From assembly GCF_023343835.1 (NCBI RefSeq), contig NC_064433.1, forward strand, positions 178,453,777 through 178,517,776: DNA of 64,000 nucleotides. Reading direction: 5' to 3'. The notes under the pieces are model-generated. The model was not told the origin of the DNA, searched no databases, and saw nothing but the letters and a program-made list of their open reading frames with translations. This document shows positions 25,501 to 35,815 of the stretch, one piece after another. The first letter of the stretch is position 1; each line of letters starts with the position of its first letter. A program made the translations under genes and the position numbers. The stretch is from Lagopus muta. Taxonomy: Eukaryota > Chordata > Aves > Galliformes > Phasianidae.

Positions 25501-26290
25501 TGTTTTGCACAATGACAGATTCATTTAATTTTTTTGCCCCCCTCCTCCCAGTCAGATCTGTTTTCAGTGTCACTTGCTATATGGTTTCTGATAGAGGTAG
25601 GACATAATCTGCACACAGCTTTCCTTCCTTTTTTCATTTGTATTTGTCCCCTCACTCGCTTCTCTGCTGTATTACATGACACTGAATACAGGGAAAAGAA
25701 ATTCTGGAAATACAGCTTGTGGAGTGGTGAGGCATGAGTGTAGAGTTACTGGTTCCCTAGCAGATGCAAATCTCCAGTGAAACTTAAGTTTCTGCTCTTT
25801 GGAAGTACTAATTGCTTTTTCCTCCTCTGCTGTACGGAGTTAGAGCTCAGTTTCAGTGGTCACAGGTTGACACAACGTTTGGCATTGTTCAGTGTTATCT
25901 GCATGAAGTGGTTAGACACACAAATAATGACAATATTCAAATTGGCATTAATCATAGGATATGGGAAAACATTAAAAGGTTTTCAGAGGCAATGTAGCCT
26001 ATTAGTAGGTGTGTTAAAAAGACACCTTGTAAACAGATTGTAAACAGTGACATAGGGACTGTGGATTAAGGCAGGCTTTTCAGTGGAAGGGAGGAGGAAA
26101 ATTCTGTCTCATGAATTACACCTTGGTGCTTTCAGCGTTCTTAAATGTTGTTTACATATTTCAGAAATATGCCGAACGCCAAGCCAGCGAACCTGAAATA
26201 CGGGATGGAATGGAACTTGTACCTCAGCCTGATGACAGAGACTCAGTGTGCAGCTGCCACAGGAAAAAGCCTTTAAGGGAAGATCTATAA
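13150..26290 (+). CDS. POGLUT3: POGLUT3 (KDELC2), protein O-glucosyltransferase 3, complete, 8 coding exons
   Basis: This ER-lumen enzyme transfers glucose from UDP-glucose to serines of EGF repeats in Notch, fibrillins and LTBPs, by family knowledge. Coding exons are 13150-13339, 18815-19012, 20326-20612, 21044-21260, 22970-23166, 24001-24195, 25222-25326 and 26165-26290. All junctions are GT-AG and phases agree, summing to 1515 nt (504 residues plus stop), close to the roughly 507 of the human protein. Domains in order: signal peptide (about 1-22, Leu-rich), a filamin-type Ig domain (exons 1-2), and the CAP10/KDEL-containing glucosyltransferase domain (exons 3-8) with [29 protein letters not shown] and [15 protein letters not shown]. 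The C-terminus REDL is a KDEL-like retrieval signal. The start ATG lies in the CpG island just before the signal peptide. No defect is seen. Confidence 0.95.
15103..15262 (-). repeat. CR1 3' end, antisense
   Basis: The text includes TCATAGAATCACAGCACGGT and GGGTTGGAAGGGACCTTAAA, then CAGGCTGCCCAGGGCTCCAT. It is about 160 bp and lies in POGLUT3 intron 1. Confidence 0.85.
18464..18545 (-). repeat. Very short CR1 3' end, antisense
   Basis: The text includes GAATCATAGATTTGCTCAAG and ACCTTCAAGATCATCAAGTC. It is about 80 bp and lies 270 bp before POGLUT3 exon 2. Confidence 0.75.
18815..19012 (+). CDS. POGLUT3: POGLUT3 coding exon 2 (filamin-like domain)
   Basis: It follows TTCCTACTTCCAG and ends TTGAAAG|GTAATT. 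It encodes [19 protein letters not shown] through [12 protein letters not shown], a filamin/ABP280-type Ig strand pattern with the closing AQSPY motif. Confidence 0.92.
20326..20612 (+). CDS. POGLUT3: POGLUT3 coding exon 3
   Basis: It runs from after TTTTCTGCAG to GCAAGAAAG|GTATCA. It encodes the Cys-containing linker ([15 protein letters not shown]) and the start of the transferase domain ([19 protein letters not shown]). Confidence 0.92.
21044..21260 (+). CDS. POGLUT3: POGLUT3 coding exon 4
   Basis: It runs from after ATACATTTAG to AATACGG|GTAAGT. It encodes [19 protein letters not shown] and [20 protein letters not shown], part of the Rossmann-like transferase core. Confidence 0.92.
22200..22682 (+). 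repeat. CR1 LINE 3' fragment in POGLUT3 intron 4
   Basis: The sense CR1 text includes AGGAGGACCACTAGGATGAT, GGAGACCTCATTGTGGCCTT and a 3' end with CATTCTGTGATTCCTTGATC. It is truncated at the 5' end. Confidence 0.88.
22970..23166 (+). CDS. POGLUT3: POGLUT3 coding exon 5
   Basis: It follows AATGCTCATAG and ends TTCTTCAAG|GTAGTA. It encodes [20 protein letters not shown] and [16 protein letters not shown]; the RGRDSREER stretch is strongly conserved in the POGLUT2/3 family. Confidence 0.92.
24001..24195 (+). CDS. POGLUT3: POGLUT3 coding exon 6
   Basis: It follows TTCACATTGCAG and ends GCTAAG|GTAAGT, 65 codons in phase 0. It encodes [20 protein letters not shown] and [19 protein letters not shown], the sugar-nucleotide-binding part of the CAP10 domain by family knowledge. 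Confidence 0.92.
25222..25326 (+). CDS. POGLUT3: POGLUT3 coding exon 7
   Basis: It follows CAATTTTCTAG and ends GTGCTGCAG|GTTAGT, 35 codons in phase 0. It encodes [20 protein letters not shown] and the [14 protein letters not shown] helix. Confidence 0.92.
26165..26290 (+). CDS. POGLUT3: POGLUT3 coding exon 8 with ER-retrieval tail
   Basis: It follows TACATATTTCAG and encodes [20 protein letters not shown] to the C-terminal REDL, with TAA at 26288-26290. REDL is a variant of KDEL/RDEL retrieval signals. Confidence 0.92.
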   Translation, partial: KYAERQASEPEIRDGMELVPQPDDRDSVCSCHRKKPLREDL

Positions 26291-29200
26291 CTGTACCGGA
26301 TGGAGAAAATCACCCACTTACAATGCAAGAATGTAAATAGGATTTAAGCTGTGAAATCTAAGACACTTAGGCACTAGCAGACAGTCTTAGTTATGTATTC
26401 TTATTGTATTTACATATCCTTTTTCACACTGACTCTGGTCTGCAGCGTTGGTTCCCACAGTTTTGTCTCCATGACCTCCACCAGGCAGATACTGAGCCTG
26501 TAATGGGGAGCATTCAGGGGACTTGGTTTATGTATTGCATCATCACGGAAGAAGAGTGGAGTGCTGCTCATGATCCAGATGGGACCCAGATACCAAAGTT
26601 TTGTGAGGAACCAGTCATCCAAAAGAGATCTCCCATGAGTCAGGGCAAGTTAATCTAAAGGAGCATTTGCAACATTCTAAAGCAGTGTTATGATTTCTTC
26701 ATAAAGTTTACCTCAGTTTTAGATTATTTCTTGTATACAAAACAATTTTCTAACTAGACAAAGAAAAGTAATATTTGAGATTTACAGATATCAAATCTGG
26801 TGTTGCTTTGAGATCATTTTGTGGTATATGACGTAATAGAATAGAGAACACGACTTAATCCTTAACAGTTTCAGTGGAAAACTGAGAGGAGAGGGAAAGT
26901 TCAGAATAGTATTTTTGTAAGCACAGAATTGTGAAATCAAAGGAGTTGGAAGGGACCTCTGGAGATCATCTAGTTCAACACCTCCCTACTAAACCAGGTC
27001 CTAGAGTTGACTGCATACAGTTGCTCTGAATCACCAAAATTAAATTCTACTCTAGACTGTGTAGCTATCAAAACCATCACAGCTGTGCTCTGAATGCCAA
27101 CACACCACTCTGAAGTTCTATTCCATGCTATTGACCATGTCTCTGAATATAGGTACAGACCCATAGAAGGATTTAGAAACTTCAGGGACAGGTGAAATAT
27201 TAGTACAGTTACAGTCTATGCTATTCTAAGCTACCTGAGTATTCATACATCTGAAATTTGTTAGTTTTAGACTACTTTGGTTTTACTTTGCTGTAGGGCT
27301 AAAGATGTCGCTGTGTTTTTCACTTGGTTACATGAAATTTTCCTATGCCTAAGTCCTCAAATGGAGCTTATCCATTTTTCTGAATTTAGATAAAATCTAC
27401 CTAATCTGAGAGCACTGAATTCAGTGGACAGTGGATAAGCTACCACTGTTTTGGTAGAAAAACCTATGCTGCATTTTCTATGTAACAGTCAAGGGTTTAG
27501 AGCCCATACTGAGCAGTGGGGAAGACAACTTTGTTCTCCTTGATTTGATTCAAAGATGAATTTCCAAAAAGTGCCTTAGGTCCAGACTGCAGACGATTTC
27601 TTCAAGTCTTCAACTGAAGTTGTGAAGCCACCAAGATAATGATAGAAAATTCATAGGGCCTGAAGGAGCTGACAGTACTGCAGAGGTAAAATTCTACCTT
27701 CAGGTGGGATGAAGGAAGGATCCTTGTCCTAGATGCTGCTCCCAGTGGCTCTCCTGATATTTACCCAAGAAACTGTCTTTTTCAGAGTGTATGTAAACAG
27801 TCTTGGAAGGAGAGGCCAATGCCAAACCTTCCCACTCCTGCCATGGAGTTCACTGACCAGCAAGTAATGTCTGGCTTTCAGACTCAACGTCAGCTTGTAG
27901 ATTTCTGGTAAAAATCCATTCAAAGTTGGTACATTAAACATTAAATTCAGATTACTTCTGAAATGTGGAGCTTTGAAAAGCAGCAAATGTTGACAGGAGA
28001 ACAAATACATATGAAGCAAACCATGAGTTCAACTGGGCTGAAATCATCCAAGCAAGGTAAGCCAAAAGCCTCCTGCATCACCAAGCCCAACACCTCTCAC
28101 CTCATTTGTAAGTTTTCTTCCAGGAGGAAAACACAAAGATATTTGGTGCTTGCACAGTGACCAAACTGCAGTAAGAAAACACAGATTTTCAGGTTGCCTC
28201 AGCTTTCTAACTGTGGCATCTGTGTTCTTCCTACTCAGCTACACTCATATAACGCCTTACTTGAATACCTAATTCTCCTTGTGCAAAAAGGAGTGGAAAC
28301 ATGATTGTGGACTTATCTAATCGCTTAGATGGCTGGAATTCAGTGCTGTACGCTTCATACGGGTTTCATTTTTGCATATGACAACACTGCCAGTTACTCT
28401 CATAAAATACATGAAAAAAAATCTGTACTAGAATGAGTTTTTCTGCATGCTAAATGTAGAAAGACTCTCAGGTTTCTAAAGAAACTGTTCCTTGGTTGTT
28501 TATTGCACTATTCTGGTTAAGAAAAATGGAAACATCTTGTTCTACCCATCAACATATTGTTCTAGTTCTAACACCGTTATAAATAGTGGTTGTATTTTTA
28601 TTTGGCATGGCAATCAGTTCTAGGACTTCATCCTATAAATATATGCTCAGCTCATCTGACAGAAAATTTCTGCATCAGAACTCAGAAACACAGTGCCATT
28701 GCTAAGGTGACACTCAGAACTGGTATGTGCTTCCCTTCTCTCTTTACAGTCATTTTTGTTGTACTGTATGATCTGAGATGATCCATTGTCTGCATTTTTT
28801 ATTCATCACGATTTGTGAAGTGTGCTCAGGAAAGGCAATTATGCATACCAGACAGCTGAAGCAGGAAAAATTTCCCCTTGCGCACATATTTCAAACTAAA
28901 AATCCCCAAATGATCTGTTTATATTCTAAAAAACATGAGGGAGTGGAAGGACTCATGATACATCCGTTAGGGTTCTTTGCAAACACCTGTGTAGGAAAAC
29001 TTGCCTGGCTTGAAACATGAGTATTTCAAACCGAAAGAAGAAGCAGATAAAACCTACGTGGTCATGAATATTTTTTTTAAAGGTGAATATTTTGTCCTTC
29101 TTTTTTTTCCCCTCAAAGACAGGGGAAAAAAATCTTCTAAGTTCTCCCCTAAAAAGAACTCCCTTCAAAGCTGAGACAAGTTTATGACAGAATGACTTAA

Positions 29201-30385
29201 AGATGTTTTATAGCTTACAGACAAGCAATACCCTAACAAATATGAATACATTCATCTTGTCAAAAAACAGTAGAGACATGACAGGGTAGAACTTTCATTA
29301 AATGTGCTCCCTCATTTGAGAAAATCGTGCAATTTATAACTGGTGATCTTCCAAAGATAAAGGAAGGTACGGCCTCTCTTGTTTTCATTGGTGGTATTGT
29401 ATGCAATTTCAACTGTAATGATGAGCAATCACAGCAATTGCCCCTCCAGGCCAGAAGGAAGTCAGATCTATTTTAGTTTGATGACAGGATTATATTTACT
29501 GGCCTGGTGTTACAGGAATTGCTAAATATTCAGTAAAACCTGTTCACACAAGTAAAGTGTAACACAGATGTTGCACGGTATTTTAAGCTGCATATATACA
29601 CTAGATTTTCTGCTATTCTCTAATAGTTCTTGAACAGCAATGAGTAAATATCCATTACAGCTCACAGTAGCTTCATACAGTGAATACTCCAGAAAATCCA
29701 TCCTTTTATACTGTCCTAATATATCTAAACACCCACATTTGGAAATACCCAACATCAATTTCATTTTGAAATGAGAACCAGTAAATCACCATCTGTTGAC
29801 CATAGCTGAAATATAAATTCAGCACATTTTTAGACTGTTTTTTAAGATTTCCCTGGAGATAACTAATATATTAGTTTCGTGAAAGTGTTGTTCCAGATCC
29901 GCCTCGTAGATTAATAAAAGCCCTATGATCAAAGTTTGCCTGATGGAATGTTAGATTCAAGCATCCATCCTGGGAAGCTGACGCCCGACTTTCATTACAT
30001 TAGAAAGTAAATTATTTAGTTAGGGAGGAGAGCTGATAGGGAAAACATACATCACCTGTTTGAGCACGTTTGAGAAGCTTGCAAAGAAATGATAATAACA
30101 AAAAGAAGCATTACATAAACCTAGGATATTATCAGCTCCTTTGCAGCTTCAGGTTTTCAGAAGTGTTCTGAAAGGGCAGTGATGGAATACAAGACGTTTT
30201 ATGAGTATGTTTTAATTCACCAGATTTAAACACTAGTATATGTCTGATTTTTTTCAGCATTTTAATGAGATTTGTGTTTCAAGTGGTTGATAATGTAAGA
30301 AAAACTGTACTGTGGATGGTTATGGCACTCATTTTGTATTTTGCTGTCAGAATAAGGGTAAAGGAATTATTTTCGTGTCTGTTTG
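26291..30385. other. POGLUT3 3' flank / intergenic
   Basis: The first part must hold the POGLUT3 3' UTR, but no AATAAA stands out close to the stop, so its end is not placed. A short antisense CR1 end lies at about 26921-27000. The rest is AT-rich sequence in which I recognise no gene or RNA. Confidence 0.5.
26921..27000 (-). repeat. Old CR1 3' end, antisense
   Basis: The text includes CACAGAATTGTGAAATCAAA, GTTGGAAGGGACCTCTGGAG and ATCATCTAGTTCAACACCTC. It is diverged and its inner boundary is unclear. Confidence 0.7.
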
Positions 30386-31092
30386 AATCATAGAAATATA
30401 GAATGACCTGGGTTGAAAAGGACCACAATGATCATCTAGTTTCAATCCCCTGCTATGTTCAGGGTCACCAACCACCAGACCAGGCTGCCCAGAGCCACAT
30501 CCAGCCTGGCCTTGAATGCCTCCAGGGATGGGGCATCCACAGCCTCCTTGGGCAACCTGTTCCAGTGCGTCACCACCCTCTGAGTGGAAATCTTCCTCCT
30601 AATATCTAACCTAAACCTTCCTGTCTCAGCTTAAGACCATTCCCCCTTTTCCTATCACTGTCCACCCTCATAAACAGCCGTTCCCCCTCCTGTTTATAAG
30701 CTCTCTTCAAGTACTGGAAGGCCACAATGAGGTCTCCCTTGATCCTTCTCTTCTCCAAGCTAAACAAGCCCAGTTCCCTCAACCTTTCCTCATAGGAGAG
30801 GTGCTCCAGCCCTCTGATCATCTCAGTGCCCTTCTCTGGACACACTCCAAGAGCTCCATGTCCTTCCTGTGCTGCCCCAGGCCTGGACGCAGTGCTGCAG
30901 ATGGGGCCTCACAAAGCTGAGTAGAGGGGGACAATCACCTCCCTCTCCTGCTGCCCACCCCTTTTTTAATGCAGCCCAGAACACAGTCGGCCTTCAGGGC
31001 TGCAAGGTCACATTGCTGGCTCATGTCCAGCTCCTTGTCCACCAGGACCCCCGAGTTCTTCTCTGCAGGGCTGCTCAAGGACTTCAAAGGAA
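30386..31092 (-). repeat. CR1 LINE, antisense, about 700 bp
   Basis: It begins with the reverse-complemented CR1 terminus (AATCATAGAAATATAGAATG) and runs through CTCATAGGAGAGGTGCTCCA to GGACCCCCGAGTTCTTCTCT. It abuts a second CR1 in the opposite orientation. Confidence 0.88.
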
Positions 31093-32165
31093 GTCAATTA
31101 AAGGCAGTACAGATCATGCAGATATGTGCAGGACAACCAAGGAACCCAGCCAGCATGGGTTCATGAGGTCGTGCCTGACCAACCTCATCTCCTATGGCTA
31201 AGTGACCCATCTGGTGGATGAGGGAATGGTCACAAGAGGTGTTTCCCAGGGGTTGGTACTGGGACCAGTCTTGTTTAATTGATAATCTGGATGAGGGGAC
31301 TGAGAGCACACTCAGTAAGTTAGCAGATAGCACCAAGTGTGCAGGAAGTGTCAATCTGCCTGGGATTAAGAATCTCTGCCCTACAGAGAGATGTGGACAG
31401 GCTGGATTGATGGGCTGAGGCCAATTGTATGAGGCACAATGAGAACAAGTGCCAGGTCATGCACTCTAGTCACAAGAACCCCGTGCAACCCTACACTCTT
31501 GGGGTAGAGTGGCTGGAAAGCTGCATGGTGGAAAAGGATCTGGGGTTGTTAGCTGACAGCTGGCTGAACATGAGCCAGCAGTGTGCCCAGGTGGTCAAGA
31601 AGGCCAATGGCATCCTGGCTTGTATGAGCAATAGTGCAGCCAGCAGGAGTGGGGCCGGGAGGGAATCGTCCCTCTATTCTCAGCTCTGGTGAGGCCACAC
31701 CTCGAGTACTGGTTCAGTTTGGGCCCCTCACTACAGGAAAGGCATTGAAGTGCCAGAGCATGTTCAGAGAAGGGCTGTGAAGGGTCTGGAGCGCAAGTCT
31801 TACAGGGAAGCTGAAGAAACTTGGATTGTTGAGCCTGAAGAAGAGGAGGTTCAGGGGAACCTTATCGCTACCTGCAGCTGCCTGAATGGAGGTTGAGGCG
31901 AGGTGGTCTCTTCTTCTGTTTAACAGTGACAGGATAAGAGGTAATGGCTTTAAGCTGCACCATGAGAGGTTCAGGTTGGATATTAAGAAAAGTTACTTCT
32001 CAGAAAGAGTTGTGAGGGTTGAAACAGGCTGCCCAGGGATGTGATGGAGTCACCGCCCCTGGAGGTGTTCAAGAAACATGGAGATGTGGCACTGAGGGAC
32101 ATGGTTTAGTGGGCGTGGTGGTGACAGGTTGATATTTGGACTAGATCACCTTAGAGGTAAATACT
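31093..32165 (+). repeat. CR1 LINE, sense, about 1.07 kb, end of RT ORF plus 3' UTR
   Basis: The coding-region text is recognisable (TGGTGGATGAGGGAATGGTC, GGAAAAGGATCTGGGGTTGT), then the 3' UTR to GACTAGATCACCTTAGAGGT. The ORF is broken by stops (for example at 31265-31290), so no functional RT is present. The extreme 3' octamer repeat is missing. Confidence 0.85.
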
Positions 32166-35100
32166 TGGCAATACTTAAATGTGAGGACTACAGATGTAAG
32201 GTGTGGAATAATTCAAAGAATTTCTTATGAAATAGTATCTAAATTCTAATTATCTACAAGAAAGGAAATGTTTCTGTGAAAAAAATGAGAAAGACCTTCC
32301 CAAAGATCCAAAAAACATGATTGGTTTGTTGTTGTTTTTTTTTTTTTCTGACTATTAGCAGTACCATTTATGTAGTGAATCATTCATTGAAATGAAGACA
32401 GGGGCTATTACTACTTACTCTGCTCCAAGATAGTACCTTTCACTCAGCATTGTTCCATTCCAGCGACAGAAATACATATAGCAATTGGATCTTTGATTTC
32501 AAAATGAACAAATCCACAGGAAATTTGCCTCTTCCCTGTAAAACTTAATATAATCAACTCAGACAGGCAATCTGTCTGCTGAAGATCCCAAGAAAGTCTC
32601 CCCTAGGGAGAATTACTGCCTTATTTCTGTTCACGCACCAAAGTGAAATGAGATCTTTGTGAAGTCCTACATGAACTCACAGCTGTATACTCTGTTGCCA
32701 AAGTCAACCATATACTTGAATTTGATGAGCAGTAGGTGCTCTCTCCTTTCCAGCCACAAGATAAATTACTGCAAAAAATTATTCTGCTCATAAGTGAACA
32801 TCTTCCTTTTCTAGGAACTGTGGCCTACTGTCAAATGTGTTTGTTACAGTGGTTTAATATAAATTACACCCAGCTTTGATGACACACACTAATGTGTAAT
32901 AGCTGCCAAACCGGATCTGTTAAGTAGGTTACTAGATGCAGTTGACATAGTTCCTTGATGGATTATCTTGTTAAGGAAGCCATTATAAAATCACTTCAAA
33001 TGGGGAGTACAAGCAATATTCACATAGAAAGGTCAATTTCTAATCCCATTAGAGTAAATGGCATAGAATTTTTGCTAAGTGCATTTATATTTGTAAAAAA
33101 AAATAAGGTCTGCAAAGTTACATGCTCCAATGAAAACTTTGAGTGAAAAGAATTTAAATAGAGAAGTGAAAAAAGCGGCACCGATGTCTTCGCATTTGAG
33201 ATGCAGGGCATCTTCTGGCCACACAGCATCCTATCTCTAATGACTTAGTACCTTGTGAAGTCGTCCCCCAAACCAATTCCCTTGAATCACTCCATCATTT
33301 GTCAACAGTAGATGACACCCTAAAGAAGTAAGAAGTTACATACAAGCTAATAAAGTATTAAAATTTCTTTCCTGTAGCTCAGCAATTTCACTAGAAATAT
33401 TTTCTGATAGAATAAATACATTCTGGTTGAGTGCAAAGACTTAAAGTGGGCTGCCTAAGAAAGAAGACTGAACAAATTAGCACTGTCTTTCACATAAGAA
33501 AGACTGTAATTCAATTGATTCAAAATGTATAAAGTTTTTTTCTCTTGCTTGAAAAAATAATTAGTTCATGAAGAAAAATTCTCCACTGACCGCTGAAACA
33601 AACTTTCATTTGAAATTATGAGCAAAGAAACAAATCCTGAACGGTAGGCTGTCAAATTACATTCTGACTTCAGAAGAACATTCCTGGCATAGGGCTCACG
33701 AACACTTGCTCTGCTTGCACCTCAAGACCTAACAGCCATGGCAACTCCCCTGGCATTTCACTATTCCCAAGCAGAATTCACTCACAGAAGAGAAACTATC
33801 TCCTGCGCTTCCAGCTGGGTTAGCACCTAGTAGGGGTCCTCTTTGAATGAATGTCACATGCTTATAATACATCTATAGCAACACATTTGTATAATAATGT
33901 TTATATTCTTCCTGTATCATCAAATTAATACATGTCTGGATTCGGCTTTGCATTTTAATTTAATATGAAATTACACATAATTACTTTCTGCAGTACTGAT
34001 GAAAGCCTCTGTCAAGATCTGGCTCTTCAAACTGGCCTGAGCACCTTCTGAAAGATACCTTGTGAGTTAGCAAACTTGGGTCTTCTTTCAAAGAGAATTC
34101 TATGACTGGCACAGCTTTTTGATCACTGTTTCAAAGTCTCGGTCTTGAAACCAAGTCATAATGACATCAGTAAATCTAGGGTGGGTTTTTCCAGTCCTTC
34201 ATGTCTTCTTCACTCAAGGATTTTGAGCTTACTAAATAAAAGACAATAACTTAGCTGAAACTATCTATCTCCCGGCTTAACCAGAGCATGTATTCTTTGC
34301 TTCTGTGTCTGATTATGACAGCACTAACTATATTTTAAAGATTTATTTTTAAATATATTTCTAACATTTTGCACTTGGTGAATATAAAGGTTAATATGCT
34401 TTATGATGAGATGGATTAACAAATCAAAATTAAATAAAGTCTCTAGTTCATCTGACGAATTTTAAAATCTCTATTACAGTCTGAATACAGAAGTGATCTA
34501 TCAGGTCTTCATGTTGTTGACAAAGAAGGTCAAAGTAGTGTGTAAGTTGCTGCAATATTTAACTGATGATGAGATGAACGGTGCTATCCAGAAATAAAGG
34601 GACTGATGAGGTGATCTGATAACCTCTGATTTATGCAAAATGAGATTCTGAGTTGGAACCGAAGAGATGGACATGGTGTGAAAATATAAAGGCACATACA
34701 GACAGTTTCAAAAGAGCTGGTGTTCAGAGGTAGTTCGATTTCCCTGCTCTCTGAGCCATGTCAGGCCCCAGGGTGCTGTTAAGACTTTCCCAGCTGGTGC
34801 ATGTTGGGCCCACTCTTTCCTTCTTGTGTCTTAAGGAAATAAAGCTCTTTCTTCTTATTCTCCGCTTACAGTCCTGAGAGAAATTGGTACTACTGCAAGC
34901 TCGACCTTTAATTTGAAACAAGCTAATAAAGCTCTTACCTCCCCTGCTGGAAACCACTGTTCCTACAGGCTGAGTGCCAGGGAGGGAAGCTTTACCCAAC
35001 AACAGGGCACTGAAGTGGGCAAGCAGAGGCATTAGGGCTCGCAGCCCCCAACCCCAGAGCAGGGGGCACAGAGAGGCATGGAGAGAAGGGAAGGAATCTC

Positions 35101-35387
35101 CTCGAGAGCCCCGAGGAGCAGGGTGGAAGGAGAGGGAACAGAGGTGTGCACATGGGAATCCTTTCCCAGTGCTTCTAACTGGCCTTAATGAAGGAAGCAC
35201 TTTGTAATGCAGGGGCATGACTTTCTGCTTCTAGAAATACCTTTCCAACATAGTAAGGAGGTAGAAGCAAGCACTGTGTAGAAAGAAATGAGTTCAGAAA
35301 GGCAGTGTGGCACTGGGATAACTTTCCATACTCTTAATGAAGCTTATTAAGAATTTTGGAGGAAGTATTGTGTCTGACAAACAAGAA
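32166..35387. other. Intergenic, no gene recognised
   Basis: AT-rich sequence without a convincing exon or RNA gene. A stretch near 34840-34895 (AATAAAGCTCTTTCTT and flanks) loosely resembles the R/U5 part of a retroviral LTR, but I cannot place ends. Confidence 0.5.
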
Positions 35388-35815
35388 TCAGAGAATGGAA
35401 TCATCAAGGTTGGAAAGACTGCCAGGATCATCTGCTCAGCCATCAGCCCATGCCTGTGACCGCTCAAGGCCATGTCCCTCAGTGCCACATCCACACGTTC
35501 CTTCAATGCCTTTAAAGACAGTGACTCCATCACCTCCCTTCACAGCCTGTGACAATGCCTCAACACTCTTTCTGAGAATAATTTTTTCCTAATATCCCAC
35601 CTGAACCTCCTCTAGTGCAACTTAAGGCCATTGTTTCTTATCCTACCACTGTTACCTTCAGAAGAGCAGGAGAGGCCGACTGTCACCTCACCACAACCTC
35701 CTTTCAAGCAGGTGTGGGGAGCAATGAAGTCTCCCCTGAGCCTCCTCTTCTTCAAACTGAACAATTGCAGCTCCCTCAATTGCTCTCACAAGTCTTATGG
35801 GTGAGTAGAGGGATA
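35388..35815 (-). repeat. Diverged CR1 LINE, antisense
   Basis: The text includes GAATGGAATCATCAAGGTTG, AATATCCCACCTGAACCTCC and CTGAGCCTCCTCTTCTTCAA. It is clearly CR1 3'-region sequence but more diverged than its neighbours. Confidence 0.82.

Noticed and set aside
31429-31692. 87-codon frame resembling the end of CR1 reverse transcriptase
   Set aside because: Part of a 5'-truncated CR1 with broken flanking frames; not a functional RT.
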